From assembly GCA_021372575.1 (NCBI GenBank), contig JAJFUE010000043.1:1-32470 (forward strand): 32,470 bases of DNA, read 5' to 3'. The position numbers and the translations under genes were made by a program. Origin of the DNA: a bacterium (lineage in GTDB: Bacteria; Sumerlaeota; Sumerlaeia; MVZB01). Shown here piece by piece: positions 8,016-16,529 of this stretch (the stretch's first letter is position 1; each line of letters opens with the position of its first letter). Below the pieces are notes generated by a model, which saw only the letters and a list, made by a program, of their open reading frames with translations, was not told the DNA's origin and did no database searches.

Positions 8016-9638
8016 TCAGGCCTTGCCCACCGGCGTGCGCGCCGGTTCGGGTTGCTGATCCGGATTCAGCTTCTGCCGCGCCAGGATGCTGTGGCGCATG
8101 CCGTAGCCGAAGTAAACCACAAGACCCGCGCTCTGCCACACCAGCAGCCGCAGCCAGTTGGCCGGCTGGAGAGACAGCATCAGCATCAGGCTCAGCGACA
8201 TGCCGCAGATCGGAATGGCAAGCCCTCCCGGGCACTTGAACGGCCGCTTCGCATCGGGATTGAGCCTTCTCATCACCAGCACCGCCGTGCACACGATGAA
8301 GAACGCCATCAGCGTCCCGATGTTGACCAGTTCCATCAGGATGTGCAGCGGGAAGAAACCGCCGAGCATGGCCACCGTCATGCCGGTCAGGATCGTGGCC
8401 TTCCACGGCGTCCGGTATTTCGGGTGGATGTCGGCGAAGAAGCCCTTGGGCAGCAGCCCGTCGCGCGCGATCGCCATCAGGATGCGCGGCTGGCTCTGGA
8501 TCATCACGAGGATGACCGACGTGAGGCCCGCGATCGCGCCGAGGCTGATGATGAAGTGCGCCCAGTTCTGGCCGTATTTCGCAAACGCGTCCGCGACCGG
8601 CGCGTCGATGTCGAGCTGGTTATACGGGATCATGCCGGTCAGCACGGCGGTAACCGCGATGTAAAGCGTCGTGCAGATCAGCAGCGACGTGATGATGCCG
8701 ATCGGCAGGTCGCGCTGCGGGTTTTTCGCTTCCTCGGCGTGCGTCGATATCGCATCAAATCCGATATACGCGAAGAAGATCGAACCCGCCCCGGCCAGCA
8801 TCCCCACCGGATTGCCCGACCCATCGATCTGTCCCCACACGAATTCTTTCCCGAAGAAGCTCAGTCCCTTGAACCCGTACGGCGCGAACGGCAGCCAATG
8901 GTTGGTCCCGCTCTTGATCAGCAGATACGTGCCGACGGCGATCACCATCAACACGACCGACACCTTCGTGACGACCATAATGTTGTTGAACAGCGTGCCT
9001 TCCTTGACGCCGCGCACGATGATAATCATCAGGATAACCGCGATCGCAAACGCCGGCAGGTTCAGAATGGGATGCAGGATCGACCCATCGGGATTCTTCA
9101 TGATCGATCCGTCGGCCAATTTGATGACCGCGAGCCCCCATTTCCCATCGACATAATCGAACGGCGCCTTTTGCAGCAGCGGCGACAACTGGATGTTGCT
9201 TAAAATGCCCCCCGAATATTCGTGCAAATGATTGAAAAATGCTTGGAAGTAACCCGACCACCCGACGCTCACCGTGGCCGCCGTGAACGTGTATTCGATG
9301 ATCATGTCCCAGCCAATGAACCACGCCAGCAGCTCGCCCAGTGTCGTGTAGGCGTATGTGTAAGACGACCCGGCCACCGGCGTCATCGCCGCGAACTCCG
9401 CGTAACACAACGCCGCGAACACGCACGCGATGCCGGCCACGATGAACGACAGGATCAGTGCCGGGCCGGCCTTGTCGTGAGCCGCCGCGCCGACGATCAC
9501 AAAAATCCCCGCGCCGATGATGGCACCGATCGACAGGCTGGTCAGCCCCACCGGCCCCAACACGCGCCGCAATTTATGTTCGCCCTCGACGTCCTCGTTG
9601 ACCTGATCGAGGTCTTTTCTCGCAAATAATTGGCTCAC
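8016..9638 (-). CDS. APC-superfamily amino acid permease (cationic amino acid transporter type)
   Basis: A 540-residue inner-membrane transporter with about 12-13 hydrophobic helices. The first helix carries GAIIGAGIF (residues 38-46), the unwound substrate-binding motif of APC permeases. It is followed by CYAEFAAMTPVAGSSYTYAY and GWDMIIEYTFTAATVSVGWS, which are typical of the YfnA/CAT subgroup that imports amino acids by proton symport or exchange. The start is a GTG at 9638 with AAGGAG 8 nt upstream. The extended loop after helix 3 (residues ~140-180) is hydrophilic and probably periplasmic. It is a monocistronic minus-strand gene with its own candidate promoter and terminator. The substrate is not determinable. 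Confidence 0.93.
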   Translation of the reverse strand: MSQLFARKDLDQVNEDVEGEHKLRRVLGPVGLTSLSIGAIIGAGIFVIVGAAAHDKAGPALILSFIVAGIACVFAALCYAEFAAMTPVAGSSYTYAYTTLGELLAWFIGWDMIIEYTFTAATVSVGWSGYFQAFFNHLHEYSGGILSNIQLSPLLQKAPFDYVDGKWGLAVIKLADGSIMKNPDGSILHPILNLPAFAIAVILMIIIVRGVKEGTLFNNIMVVTKVSVVLMVIAVGTYLLIKSGTNHWLPFAPYGFKGLSFFGKEFVWGQIDGSGNPVGMLAGAGSIFFAYIGFDAISTHAEEAKNPQRDLPIGIITSLLICTTLYIAVTAVLTGMIPYNQLDIDAPVADAFAKYGQNWAHFIISLGAIAGLTSVILVMIQSQPRILMAIARDGLLPKGFFADIHPKYRTPWKATILTGMTVAMLGGFFPLHILMELVNIGTLMAFFIVCTAVLVMRRLNPDAKRPFKCPGGLAIPICGMSLSLMLMLSLQPANWLRLLVWQSAGLVVYFGYGMRHSILARQKLNPDQQPEPARTPVGKA

Positions 9639-9687
9639 GGTGTTGGCTCCTTAGGCGGGATGGCGATGTGAAACACTCGTGCGACTG

Positions 9688-9717
9688 AACATAAACCGAA
9701 ATCGCCCCCGAGTGCAA
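9688..9717 (-). promoter_or_regulatory. Candidate promoter of the APC permease gene
   Basis: On the minus strand TTGCAC (complement of 9712-9717) and TATGTT (complement of 9688-9693) are separated by 18 bp, about 50 bp upstream of the GTG start. A fair but unproven sigma-70 match. Confidence 0.4.
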
Positions 9718-9818
9718 CCCCAATGAAAACCCGTTTCCAATAAAAATTTACATTTTTGACATTTAATGGGCCGGCCAGATCCGACCGATCCGGTTCCTGT
9801 TCATCCCGGGAGGACGCC

Positions 9819-9863
9819 AAGTCCCACAATTCCCATACTTTCCATAAGTCCCATGAGGCCCAA
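9819..9863 (+). repeat. Nonamer tandem repeat, five units
   Basis: Five 9-bp units, AAGTCCCAC, AATTCCCAT, ACTTTCCAT, AAGTCCCAT and GAGGCCCAA, lie just beyond the 3' end of the first delta-60 gene. They share the consensus of the tracts at 2502-2537 and 3333-3377. Confidence 0.8.
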
Positions 9864-9870
9864 ACGTCAA

Positions 9871-12444
9871 TTACTCGTAATTTACCCAATTCACCGCCCC
9901 CGTGAACGGCGGCTCGGGCTGGCCGTTCCACAGCACCGACCGGTAGATCGACGTCGATGCGTTATACATCCCGCATGCCGTCCACGCCGTCGCGCGCACG
10001 TAGTGGTTGCGCGCGATCGGGCTCGCCAGGCCGCTGATCCGGTATCCCACTCCGTTCTCAACCGTTCCCCACCCGAGCTCGTTCCAATTCTCCCCGTCCG
10101 CCGATTCCTCGAACAGCACCCTGAACGGCCACGGGAAGCTCCCGCCGAGCTTCCACGTCACGCTATTTCCATCGTTCGAAACCGACAGTTCCTGCCGTGC
10201 CGCCGTCGGGTTGGCCAGCCGCATCGCGACTTCGTCGTACCAGTAGTTCAGCATCCCGCCCGCGATGATTTTGCCGTCGGGCTGCACGGTGATGCCGCGA
10301 ATCGCGTCCTGGAAATTTGAGTTATTGAAGGCGGCATCGACCGAACCATCCTCGTTGAGGCGCGCGATGTAATTGCGTCCGCTGCGGTTGTAGTCGAGGA
10401 AATTCCCGCCGATCATGATCTTGCCGTCGGCCTGCAGCGCCATCGATTCGACGCGGCCGTTGGGCTCGCGGTCGTAAATCTGGCTTGTTCCGAACGTCAG
10501 GTCGTGCGAGCCATTCGCGTTGAGGCGGGCGACGTGGTTGCGCGGCATGCCGTTGAAGGTCGTGAACATCCCGCCGACAAGCACTTTCCCGCCCGGCAGC
10601 AGGATGATCGAGTTGACCTGGCCGTCCGGGCCGGAATAAATCCAAAACGAATTGTCGGGCGAGCCGTCCGGATTCACCCTTACAAGGTGGCTGTGAAATT
10701 CGTTGTGGTAGCGCGTGAAGCTGCCGCCGACGAAGATCTTGCCGTCGGGTTGAATGGAGAAGGAATTGACCGGATAATCCGCGCCGTCGCCGGGGTCGAA
10801 CGTCGCATCGAGCGATCCGTCCGTGTTCAGCCGCGCGATGTTGTGGCGGTAATAGATGCCCACATAATCGAAGCTGCCCCCGATCAGGATCTTGCCGTCG
10901 GGCTGGATCGCCATCGCCGACACGATGTTGGTGTCGAGCATCTCGGCGTAGAAGGTGATATCGACGGAGAAGTCCGGCCGCAGGCGCGCAATGCCGTAGC
11001 GCTGCACGCCCTGCACCATCAGGAACTTGCCCGCCACGAGCATCCGCCCGTCCGGATAGAGCGCCACCGCGTTTACAAACATCATATTGGGGATGCGCAG
11101 GTTCGGCAGGGGAAATTGAACGGCGCCGGCATAAGAACCGTCCGCGTTCACGATCCGCACGTGTTGCCACTTGTCATCCGTGTCGGTTGCGAAGTTGTCG
11201 CCGGCGAGGATGATCCTGCCGTCCGGCCGCACGACGGCCGCATGCGGCTGGAAACCCTCCCCCGCAATCAGCGGATTGTAGTAGTAGGCGAAGAACGTCG
11301 TGTCGGGCGAGCCGTCGGCGTTGAGCCGCGCGATGTGATTTCTTCCGGCCCCGCCGACCGCCGTGAAGTCGCCGCCGATCACGATCTTGCCGTCCGGCTG
11401 CAACGCGACCGCGCAGATCGTGTCGCTCGTCTGCGTGTCGATAAACGTCGCGTCGAGCGCCCCCGTCAGCTCCAGCCGCGCGATCCGGCTGCGGATCGTG
11501 CCGTCGAAGTTCATGAACGATCCAACCACCAAAATCCTGCCGTCGGGCTGCGTTTCGATGGCGTTGATATAATCGTCCGCGCCGTCGCCGGCATTGAACG
11601 TCGTGTCGAGCGACCCGTTTGGATTGAGCCGCACGACGCGCCCGATCGGCCCGCCGTTGTAATACTGGAAATACCCGCCGAGCAGGATCTTGCCGTCGGC
11701 CTGGAGCTTCAATGCCGTGATGTTGCTGCTCGGCCCGATGTTGTCAACGAATGAACCGTCGAGCGAGCCGCTCGCGTTGAGCCGCACGATCCGGTTGTGC
11801 GCCTCGCCGTCGTAGCCCGTGTATTCGCCGGCGGCGATGATCTTGCCGTCCGGTTGCAGCGCGAGCGCAAACACGCTGCGGTCGGCGCCCGGGACGCCGT
11901 CGAACGAGTTGTCCACGAGCCCGTTCGCCTGCAATCGCGCGATTTTGTGGCTCTCCTTGCCGTTGATGCTCGAGAACGATCCGCCCACGACGATCTTGCC
12001 GTCGGGCTGCACCGCGATCGCATCGACCCAGCCGTTGGCGCCCGTGCCAAGGAACTCCGGATCGATTGATCCATCCGTGTTGAGCCGCGCGATGTAGTTG
12101 TGCACCGCGCCGCCGGTGTGGTTGAACCGTCCCCCGATCAGGATTTTCCCATCGGTCTGGATCGCGACGGCGACGACCGAATCATCGACCTCGGCCGCCG
12201 CGAACGTCGTATCGGTCGTGCCGTCGGCGTTGATCCGCGCGATGCGCGTGAACACCGCTCCGCCAACGGCCGTGAAATCGCCGCCCAGAATGATCTTCCC
12301 GTCCGCCTGCACGGCCAGTGCCCGCACCGCGCCGCCGGCATTCGGATCGAACCCGTCGTTCGACCCCGGCATCGCCGCGAACGTTACCGCGCCGCACGCA
12401 AACGCGACGCACGCCAGGAGCATCTTCACGATTTTAATCTTCAT
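9871..12444 (-). CDS. Secreted delta-60 repeat protein (copy 1)
   Basis: An 857-residue exported protein. Residues 1-24 form a Sec signal peptide (MKIKIVKMLLACVAFACGAV and a likely cut near TFA-A). Then come about 14 delta-60 repeats of 50-60 residues, each with a core like QPDGKIVIGGDFT followed by IARLNADGSLDTTF. The family is expected to form a beta-propeller or beta-helix at the cell surface, and its biochemical role is unknown. The last ~110 residues are a different beta-rich domain (WKLGGSFPW, then DGENWNELG) shared with the neighbouring copy. No sorting signal such as LPXTG or PEP-CTERM is evident. The ATG at 12444 is used; a GTG directly before it is an alternative. No strong ribosome-binding site is visible. 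Confidence 0.92.
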   Translation of the reverse strand: MKIKIVKMLLACVAFACGAVTFAAMPGSNDGFDPNAGGAVRALAVQADGKIILGGDFTAVGGAVFTRIARINADGTTDTTFAAAEVDDSVVAVAIQTDGKILIGGRFNHTGGAVHNYIARLNTDGSIDPEFLGTGANGWVDAIAVQPDGKIVVGGSFSSINGKESHKIARLQANGLVDNSFDGVPGADRSVFALALQPDGKIIAAGEYTGYDGEAHNRIVRLNASGSLDGSFVDNIGPSSNITALKLQADGKILLGGYFQYYNGGPIGRVVRLNPNGSLDTTFNAGDGADDYINAIETQPDGRILVVGSFMNFDGTIRSRIARLELTGALDATFIDTQTSDTICAVALQPDGKIVIGGDFTAVGGAGRNHIARLNADGSPDTTFFAYYYNPLIAGEGFQPHAAVVRPDGRIILAGDNFATDTDDKWQHVRIVNADGSYAGAVQFPLPNLRIPNMMFVNAVALYPDGRMLVAGKFLMVQGVQRYGIARLRPDFSVDITFYAEMLDTNIVSAMAIQPDGKILIGGSFDYVGIYYRHNIARLNTDGSLDATFDPGDGADYPVNSFSIQPDGKIFVGGSFTRYHNEFHSHLVRVNPDGSPDNSFWIYSGPDGQVNSIILLPGGKVLVGGMFTTFNGMPRNHVARLNANGSHDLTFGTSQIYDREPNGRVESMALQADGKIMIGGNFLDYNRSGRNYIARLNEDGSVDAAFNNSNFQDAIRGITVQPDGKIIAGGMLNYWYDEVAMRLANPTAARQELSVSNDGNSVTWKLGGSFPWPFRVLFEESADGENWNELGWGTVENGVGYRISGLASPIARNHYVRATAWTACGMYNASTSIYRSVLWNGQPEPPFTGAVNWVNYE

Positions 12445-12535
12445 CACAAAAACCCGCCGGATCAGGATTGGGACTCAAGCAGTAAAATCCATGATTCGGC
12501 GGAAACAGTCAAGTCGATGAATGTGTTTCATTCAT

Positions 12536-12615
12536 CACGCAAAAACGCAAAAAGGCCAAACACGCCAAAGAAATTTTGATTCCGGATGCCTTTTGCGTGT
12601 TTTGCGATTTCGCGT
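12536..12615. repeat. Inverted nonamer repeats forming a hairpin between the two delta-60 genes
   Basis: Left-hand 9-bp units (CACGCAAAA, ACGCAAAAA, GGCCAAACA, CGCCAAAGA; 12536-12571) are mirrored by right-hand units on the opposite strand (CCTTTTGCG, TGTTTTGCG, ATTTCGCGT; 12589-12615). The two halves can pair almost fully over about 20 bp with a loop of about 30 nt. The position just after the stop of delta-60 copy 2 would suit a weak terminator or processing site. Confidence 0.6.
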
Positions 12616-12645
12616 TTTGCATGGTTCTATATTTTTTGTCCAATC

Positions 12646-15150
12646 TTACTGGATGCGAGCGATGGGCGGCGTGAACCACAGCTCCGAGCGCATGACCGAC
12701 GTCGATTCGCTTGCCCCGGTCTGCCAGCCGGTGGCGCGCACGAACGCCCCCGGCGCGACCATCGCGCTCGAACTTGCCAGCCGATAACCAACCCCCGCGA
12801 CCGGTTTGGCGTATCCGATCAGGGTCCAGTTCCGCCCGTCGCCCGACGTCTCGAACTTCGCCATCGAAAGCCACGGGAACGCCCCGCCGAGCTGCCACGT
12901 GATCACCCTCGCGTCCGCCGACACCTCGAGCTTTTGCGTCGCCAAATCCGAATTCGTCAGCCGCACCATCCCGTGCCGCTGCAACCCATTCACCGTCTTG
13001 AATTCGCCGCACGCCACCACCTTACCGTCGCTCTGGAGCAGAATATCGTGCGCGTAAGAGTCGAATTTGAGGCCTCCCGTATTGAACGATCCGTCGAGCG
13101 AGCCGTTCGCGTCGAACCGGATGACCGTCCCGCCGTAGCCGCCGATGAAATCAGAAAAGTTACCGATCACGAGGATCTTCCCGTTCGCCTGGACGGCGAT
13201 ATTGAACACGCTGCCCCGTTCGCCCATCGCGGTCGGATTGAAATTCATATCGAGCGTGCCGTCCTGGTTGATTCGCGCCAGCCCCCTGCGCGCCGCCCCG
13301 TTCACGTTCCTGAAACCCCCGCCGATTAAAATCCTGCCGTCCGGCTCGAGCGCGATCGCCGTCACGTATTCGTCGGTTTGGACCCACGTGAAGCTCGGGT
13401 CGGGCGTGCCGTTAGCATTCAGCCGCTCGAGCTGGAAGATGCGCCCGCCGCCCGTGACCGGATAGCTGCCGCTGATGAGGATCTTGCCGTCGGTCTGCAC
13501 GGCGAAGTTGATCGCAACGTCGTAGGGCGTCACGTGCCGGTCCGCGAACCCCATGTCGATCGACCCGTTCGGGTTGAGCTTCACAAGCCGGCTTCCCCTG
13601 CCGGGAACGCTCGTGCTCATGATGATTTGATTGTATGGCAGCAGCTTCGTCATCGTCGCAAGCGTTCCCGACGACTGGCTGTTGAACGACGTGTCCGGCC
13701 TGCTGTCGGGCAGCACGCGCCCGATGTAATTGGCCGGATACCCGTTGAGCTTCACGAAATTGCCGCCGATCAAAATTCTGCCATCCGCCTGCACGATGAC
13801 CGAGTCCAAACCCCGGTCAACGTCCGAGATGACGTCAAATTTCGGGTCGATCAGCCCGAACGCGTTCAGGCGCTTGACCGCGAGCCCGTCCGAAGCGCGT
13901 TCCTTGTAGAGCCGCACGCCTCCCGGCAAAATCCTCTCGTCGGCCTGCATCGCGATCGTGTAAATGCGGAAGCCCAGCTGGTCCCAGCCGGGGTTGTCGA
14001 GCACGTTGAATGTCGCGTCGAGCGCGCCGGCCGGATTCACCCGCGCCATGTGGTTGCGCGTCTTGCCCTGCACCTTCGTAAACTCGCCGCCCATCACAAT
14101 GCCGCCGTCGCCTTCGAGTCCCAGCGCCAGGACCGGCGCGGTGCAGCTCGTGTCGCCAAAGCCGGTGTCAAGCGTCCCGTTCAGGTTCAGGCGCGCCAGC
14201 CGGTTGCTTGCAATCCCGTTGACCTTCGTGAACGCGCCGCCGATCACGATCTTGCCGTCGGGCTGCTGCGCGAGCGCGGCGACATAGCTGTTCGGTCCCG
14301 AGCCGGTCCTGAAGTTCATGTCCGGCGTGCCGTCCGGCATGAGCCGCGCCACGCAATTGCGCGGCAGGCCGGCGAACTGCGTGAACCAGCCGCCGACGAG
14401 GATCTTGCCGTCGGGCTGGATCACGACCGAGCTCACGCCGCTGCTGGCGCCGGTGCCGGGGTTGAACGTCGGGTCGAGATGCCCGTTGGCGCCGAGCCGC
14501 GCGATCCTGTTGCGTCCGACCCCATCCATTGTCGTGAAGAACCCGCCCACGACGATCCTGCCGTCGTCCTGGATCGCGACGGCGTTCACGCCCGAGTTCG
14601 CGCCCGCGCCGGGATTGAACGCGAGGTCGAGCGAGCCGTCCGCATTGAGCCGCGCGATGCGGTTGCGCGCCACGCTGTTGACGCTCGTGAACGTTCCCCC
14701 GATCACGATCCGCCCGTCCCGCTGGACGGCGATTGAATTGACCCAGCCGTTCGTCGCCGCGTTGCGGAACGTGCTGTCGATCGCCCCGTTCGGCATCAGG
14801 CGCGCGATGTATTTTTTGGATACGTGGTTATACTCAGTGAACCGTCCGCCGATGATGATCTTGCCGTTGGACTGCACGGCAATCGCCAGCACCGAATCGT
14901 TCGCAGTGGCCCAGCCAAACGTGAAATCCGGTCTTCCGTCATTGTTCAGTTTAAAAATGCATGAATCACCATATCCGATGCAGACCGTCTTGAAATCGCC
15001 GCCGATCAGGATGCCGCCGCGCGCATCCACGGCGATCGCGCGCACGGTGTTGTCAACGTCGGGCTCGAACCCGTCGCGGGGCGACGGCATCGCCCACGCC
15101 AACGCGGCGATGCAGAACATCAATCCCGCGGAAAAGATTTGCCTTTTCAT
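12646..15150 (-). CDS. Secreted delta-60 repeat protein (copy 2)
   Basis: An 834-residue exported protein paralogous to the next gene downstream. The N-terminal signal peptide is MKRQIFSAGLMFCIAALAWA, with cleavage after AWA. About 13 recognisable delta-60 repeats follow (cores such as QPDGKILVGGWFTQF and QDDGRIVVGGFFT), plus one degenerate unit near residue 510 (NQIIMSTSV). The C-terminal ~100 residues match copy 1 (WQLGGAFPW, then DGRNWTLIG, then FVRATGWQTG). The ATG at 15150 places the signal peptide correctly. An in-frame TTG at 15216 would prepend 22 residues and is rejected. The function is unknown; surface adhesion or structural roles are only inferred from secretion and repeats. Confidence 0.92.
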   Translation of the reverse strand: MKRQIFSAGLMFCIAALAWAMPSPRDGFEPDVDNTVRAIAVDARGGILIGGDFKTVCIGYGDSCIFKLNNDGRPDFTFGWATANDSVLAIAVQSNGKIIIGGRFTEYNHVSKKYIARLMPNGAIDSTFRNAATNGWVNSIAVQRDGRIVIGGTFTSVNSVARNRIARLNADGSLDLAFNPGAGANSGVNAVAIQDDGRIVVGGFFTTMDGVGRNRIARLGANGHLDPTFNPGTGASSGVSSVVIQPDGKILVGGWFTQFAGLPRNCVARLMPDGTPDMNFRTGSGPNSYVAALAQQPDGKIVIGGAFTKVNGIASNRLARLNLNGTLDTGFGDTSCTAPVLALGLEGDGGIVMGGEFTKVQGKTRNHMARVNPAGALDATFNVLDNPGWDQLGFRIYTIAMQADERILPGGVRLYKERASDGLAVKRLNAFGLIDPKFDVISDVDRGLDSVIVQADGRILIGGNFVKLNGYPANYIGRVLPDSRPDTSFNSQSSGTLATMTKLLPYNQIIMSTSVPGRGSRLVKLNPNGSIDMGFADRHVTPYDVAINFAVQTDGKILISGSYPVTGGGRIFQLERLNANGTPDPSFTWVQTDEYVTAIALEPDGRILIGGGFRNVNGAARRGLARINQDGTLDMNFNPTAMGERGSVFNIAVQANGKILVIGNFSDFIGGYGGTVIRFDANGSLDGSFNTGGLKFDSYAHDILLQSDGKVVACGEFKTVNGLQRHGMVRLTNSDLATQKLEVSADARVITWQLGGAFPWLSMAKFETSGDGRNWTLIGYAKPVAGVGYRLASSSAMVAPGAFVRATGWQTGASESTSVMRSELWFTPPIARIQ

Positions 15151-15330
15151 GGGACCCACTCCGGGTTGGAATGAAAAAACTTGCCGGGATGAAGCGTCCG
15201 AGTTGAATAGGATCAACTTACCACAACCGCGCGCAGTTTAAAGCATAAACGGCATCCGGTTCGTGCCCGTGCCCTCTCGAAAACATGTGGTAAGTCGTCG
15301 TGCTCGTGCTCGTTATCGTAACCGAACCCC
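15151..15330. other. Gap between delta-60 copy 2 and ilvC with a hexamer repeat
   Basis: This short intergenic region holds five hexamer units at 15294-15323 (GTCGTC, GTGCTC, GTGCTC, GTTATC, GTAACC), the reverse complement of the GAGCAC/GATTAC type seen at 331-366. No gene is seen. The promoter of delta-60 copy 2 should lie here, but no clean -35/-10 pair was found. Confidence 0.6.
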
Positions 15331-15367
15331 AAAAAAACATCCTCCCCGAGCTTGCGCCCGGGGAGGA
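15331..15367 (-). terminator. Terminator of ilvC
   Basis: A perfect 9-bp stem, TCCTCCCCG (15340-15348) with CGGGGAGGA (15359-15367), has a 10-nt loop. On the minus strand it is followed by a seven-T run (A run at 15331-15337). Confidence 0.92.
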
Positions 15368-15392
15368 CTGATGATCCGTCGGATCAGTCGGT

Positions 15393-16391
15393 TTACTTGT
15401 TCTTCTTGAGCCACGCCATCTTGGAGCGGATCTCGGCGCCGACGGCCTCGATCTGGTGCTTCTTGCCTTCGACGCGCATTTCCTTGAACTTCTTCATGCC
15501 GCCGTTGGCCTCGGCCAGCCATTCCTTCGCGAACTCGCCGCTCTGGATCTCGCCGAGGATCTTCTTCATTTCGGCGCGCGTGGCGTCGGTCACGATGCGC
15601 GGGCCGCGCGTGAAGTCGCCGTATTCGGCCGTGTTGCTGATCGAGTCGCGCATGCGGGCGATGCCGCCTTCGTAGATCAGATCGACGATCAGCTTGACCT
15701 CGTGGCAGCACTCGAAATACGCCATCTCGGGGCTGTAGCCGGCGCCCACCAGCGTCTCGAAGCCGCTCATGATCAGGTGCGAAAGGCCGCCGCACAGCAC
15801 GACCTGCTCGCCGAACAGGTCGGTCTCGGTCTCTTCGCGGAAGGTGGTCTCATAGACGCCCGAGCGCGTGCCGCCGACGCCCTTGGCCTGCGCCAGGCCG
15901 TACTGCATGGCCTTGCCGGTGGCGTCCTGCGCGACCGCGACGAGGCACGGCACGCCGCCGCCCTCGACGAACGTGCGGCGAACGAGGTGGCCCGGGCCCT
16001 TCGGCGCGACCATCCACACATCGACGTCGGCCGGCGGGACGATCGCCTTGAAGTGAATATTAAATCCGTGGCTGAACACGAGGGCCTTGCCCGGCTTCAG
16101 GTTCGGCTTGATGTCCTTCTCGTAGAGGGCCGCCTGGACCTCGTCCGGGACGAGGATCTGGATAATGTCGGCCTTGGCGGCGGCGTCGGCCGCATCGACC
16201 GGCGCGAATCCGTGCTCGACGGCGAGGTCGTAGTTCTTCGACCCCTTGCGCTGGCCGATGATGACGTTCAGGCCGCTGTCGCGCATGTTCTGAGCCTGGG
16301 CGTGGCCCTGGCTCCCGTAACCGATGACGGCGATGGTCTTGTCCTTGAGCAGCGACAGGTCCGCATCTTCATCGTAGTATAACTTGGGCAT
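15393..16391 (-). CDS. ilvC: Ketol-acid reductoisomerase, class I
   Basis: At 332 residues this is a standard class I enzyme. It isomerises and reduces 2-acetolactate or 2-aceto-2-hydroxybutyrate with NAD(P)H and Mg in valine, isoleucine and leucine synthesis. The Rossmann motif [12 protein letters not shown] is at residues 24-35, and the cofactor-selecting loop GQRKGSKN at 46-53 (Arg48, Ser51) fits NADPH. The Mg and substrate residues Asp191 and Glu195 lie in [13 protein letters not shown], Glu227 and Glu231 in [10 protein letters not shown], and Ser252 in [16 protein letters not shown] precedes the ATG at 16391. No ilvB/ilvN is adjacent. The gene appears monocistronic, with a promoter about 75 bp upstream. 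Confidence 0.98.
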   Translation of the reverse strand: MPKLYYDEDADLSLLKDKTIAVIGYGSQGHAQAQNMRDSGLNVIIGQRKGSKNYDLAVEHGFAPVDAADAAAKADIIQILVPDEVQAALYEKDIKPNLKPGKALVFSHGFNIHFKAIVPPADVDVWMVAPKGPGHLVRRTFVEGGGVPCLVAVAQDATGKAMQYGLAQAKGVGGTRSGVYETTFREETETDLFGEQVVLCGGLSHLIMSGFETLVGAGYSPEMAYFECCHEVKLIVDLIYEGGIARMRDSISNTAEYGDFTRGPRIVTDATRAEMKKILGEIQSGEFAKEWLAEANGGMKKFKEMRVEGKKHQIEAVGAEIRSKMAWLKKNK

Positions 16392-16466
16392 GATCGAGTT
16401 CCTCCTGCATTTTGAGCCGACGCGGGGGTCATCGGCGCGTCGCACAACGACATATAAAACCGCACC

Positions 16467-16495
16467 AAATTAGTCTTCCGGGAGTGGAATATCAA
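16467..16495 (-). promoter_or_regulatory. Candidate sigma-70 promoter of ilvC
   Basis: On the minus strand TTGATA (complement of 16490-16495) and TAATTT (complement of 16467-16472) are exactly 17 bp apart, about 75 bp upstream of the ilvC ATG. It lies between the cyclase stop codon and ilvC, as expected for an independent transcript. Confidence 0.55.
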
Positions 16496-16529
16496 GGTTT
16501 AATCAGCCGACAGGCCAAATCGCGGTTTT

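Noticed and set aside
7995-9203. Plus-strand open frame of 402 residues opposite the APC permease
   Set aside because: It lacks any domain signature and lies opposite a clear polytopic transporter with a good start and terminator.
10504-11754. Plus-strand open frame of 416 residues inside delta-60 copy 1, with repeated motifs
   Set aside because: The periodicity only mirrors the delta-60 repeats on the other strand. The same explains the 13378-14736 plus-strand frame in copy 2.
9871-15150. Regularly spaced similar DNA segments, considered as a CRISPR-like array
   Set aside because: The spacing (~150-180 bp) and the reading frame correspond to the delta-60 protein repeats. The repeats are imperfect at DNA level and no cas gene is present.
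15151-15216. TTG start at 15216 for delta-60 copy 2
   Set aside because: It would add 22 residues in front of a well-formed signal peptide beginning at the ATG 15150, and has no ribosome-binding site.
15456-16382. Plus-strand open frame of 308 residues opposite ilvC
   Set aside because: Shadow of ilvC, whose active-site motifs all fall on the minus strand. No ribosome-binding site or known motif supports the antisense frame.
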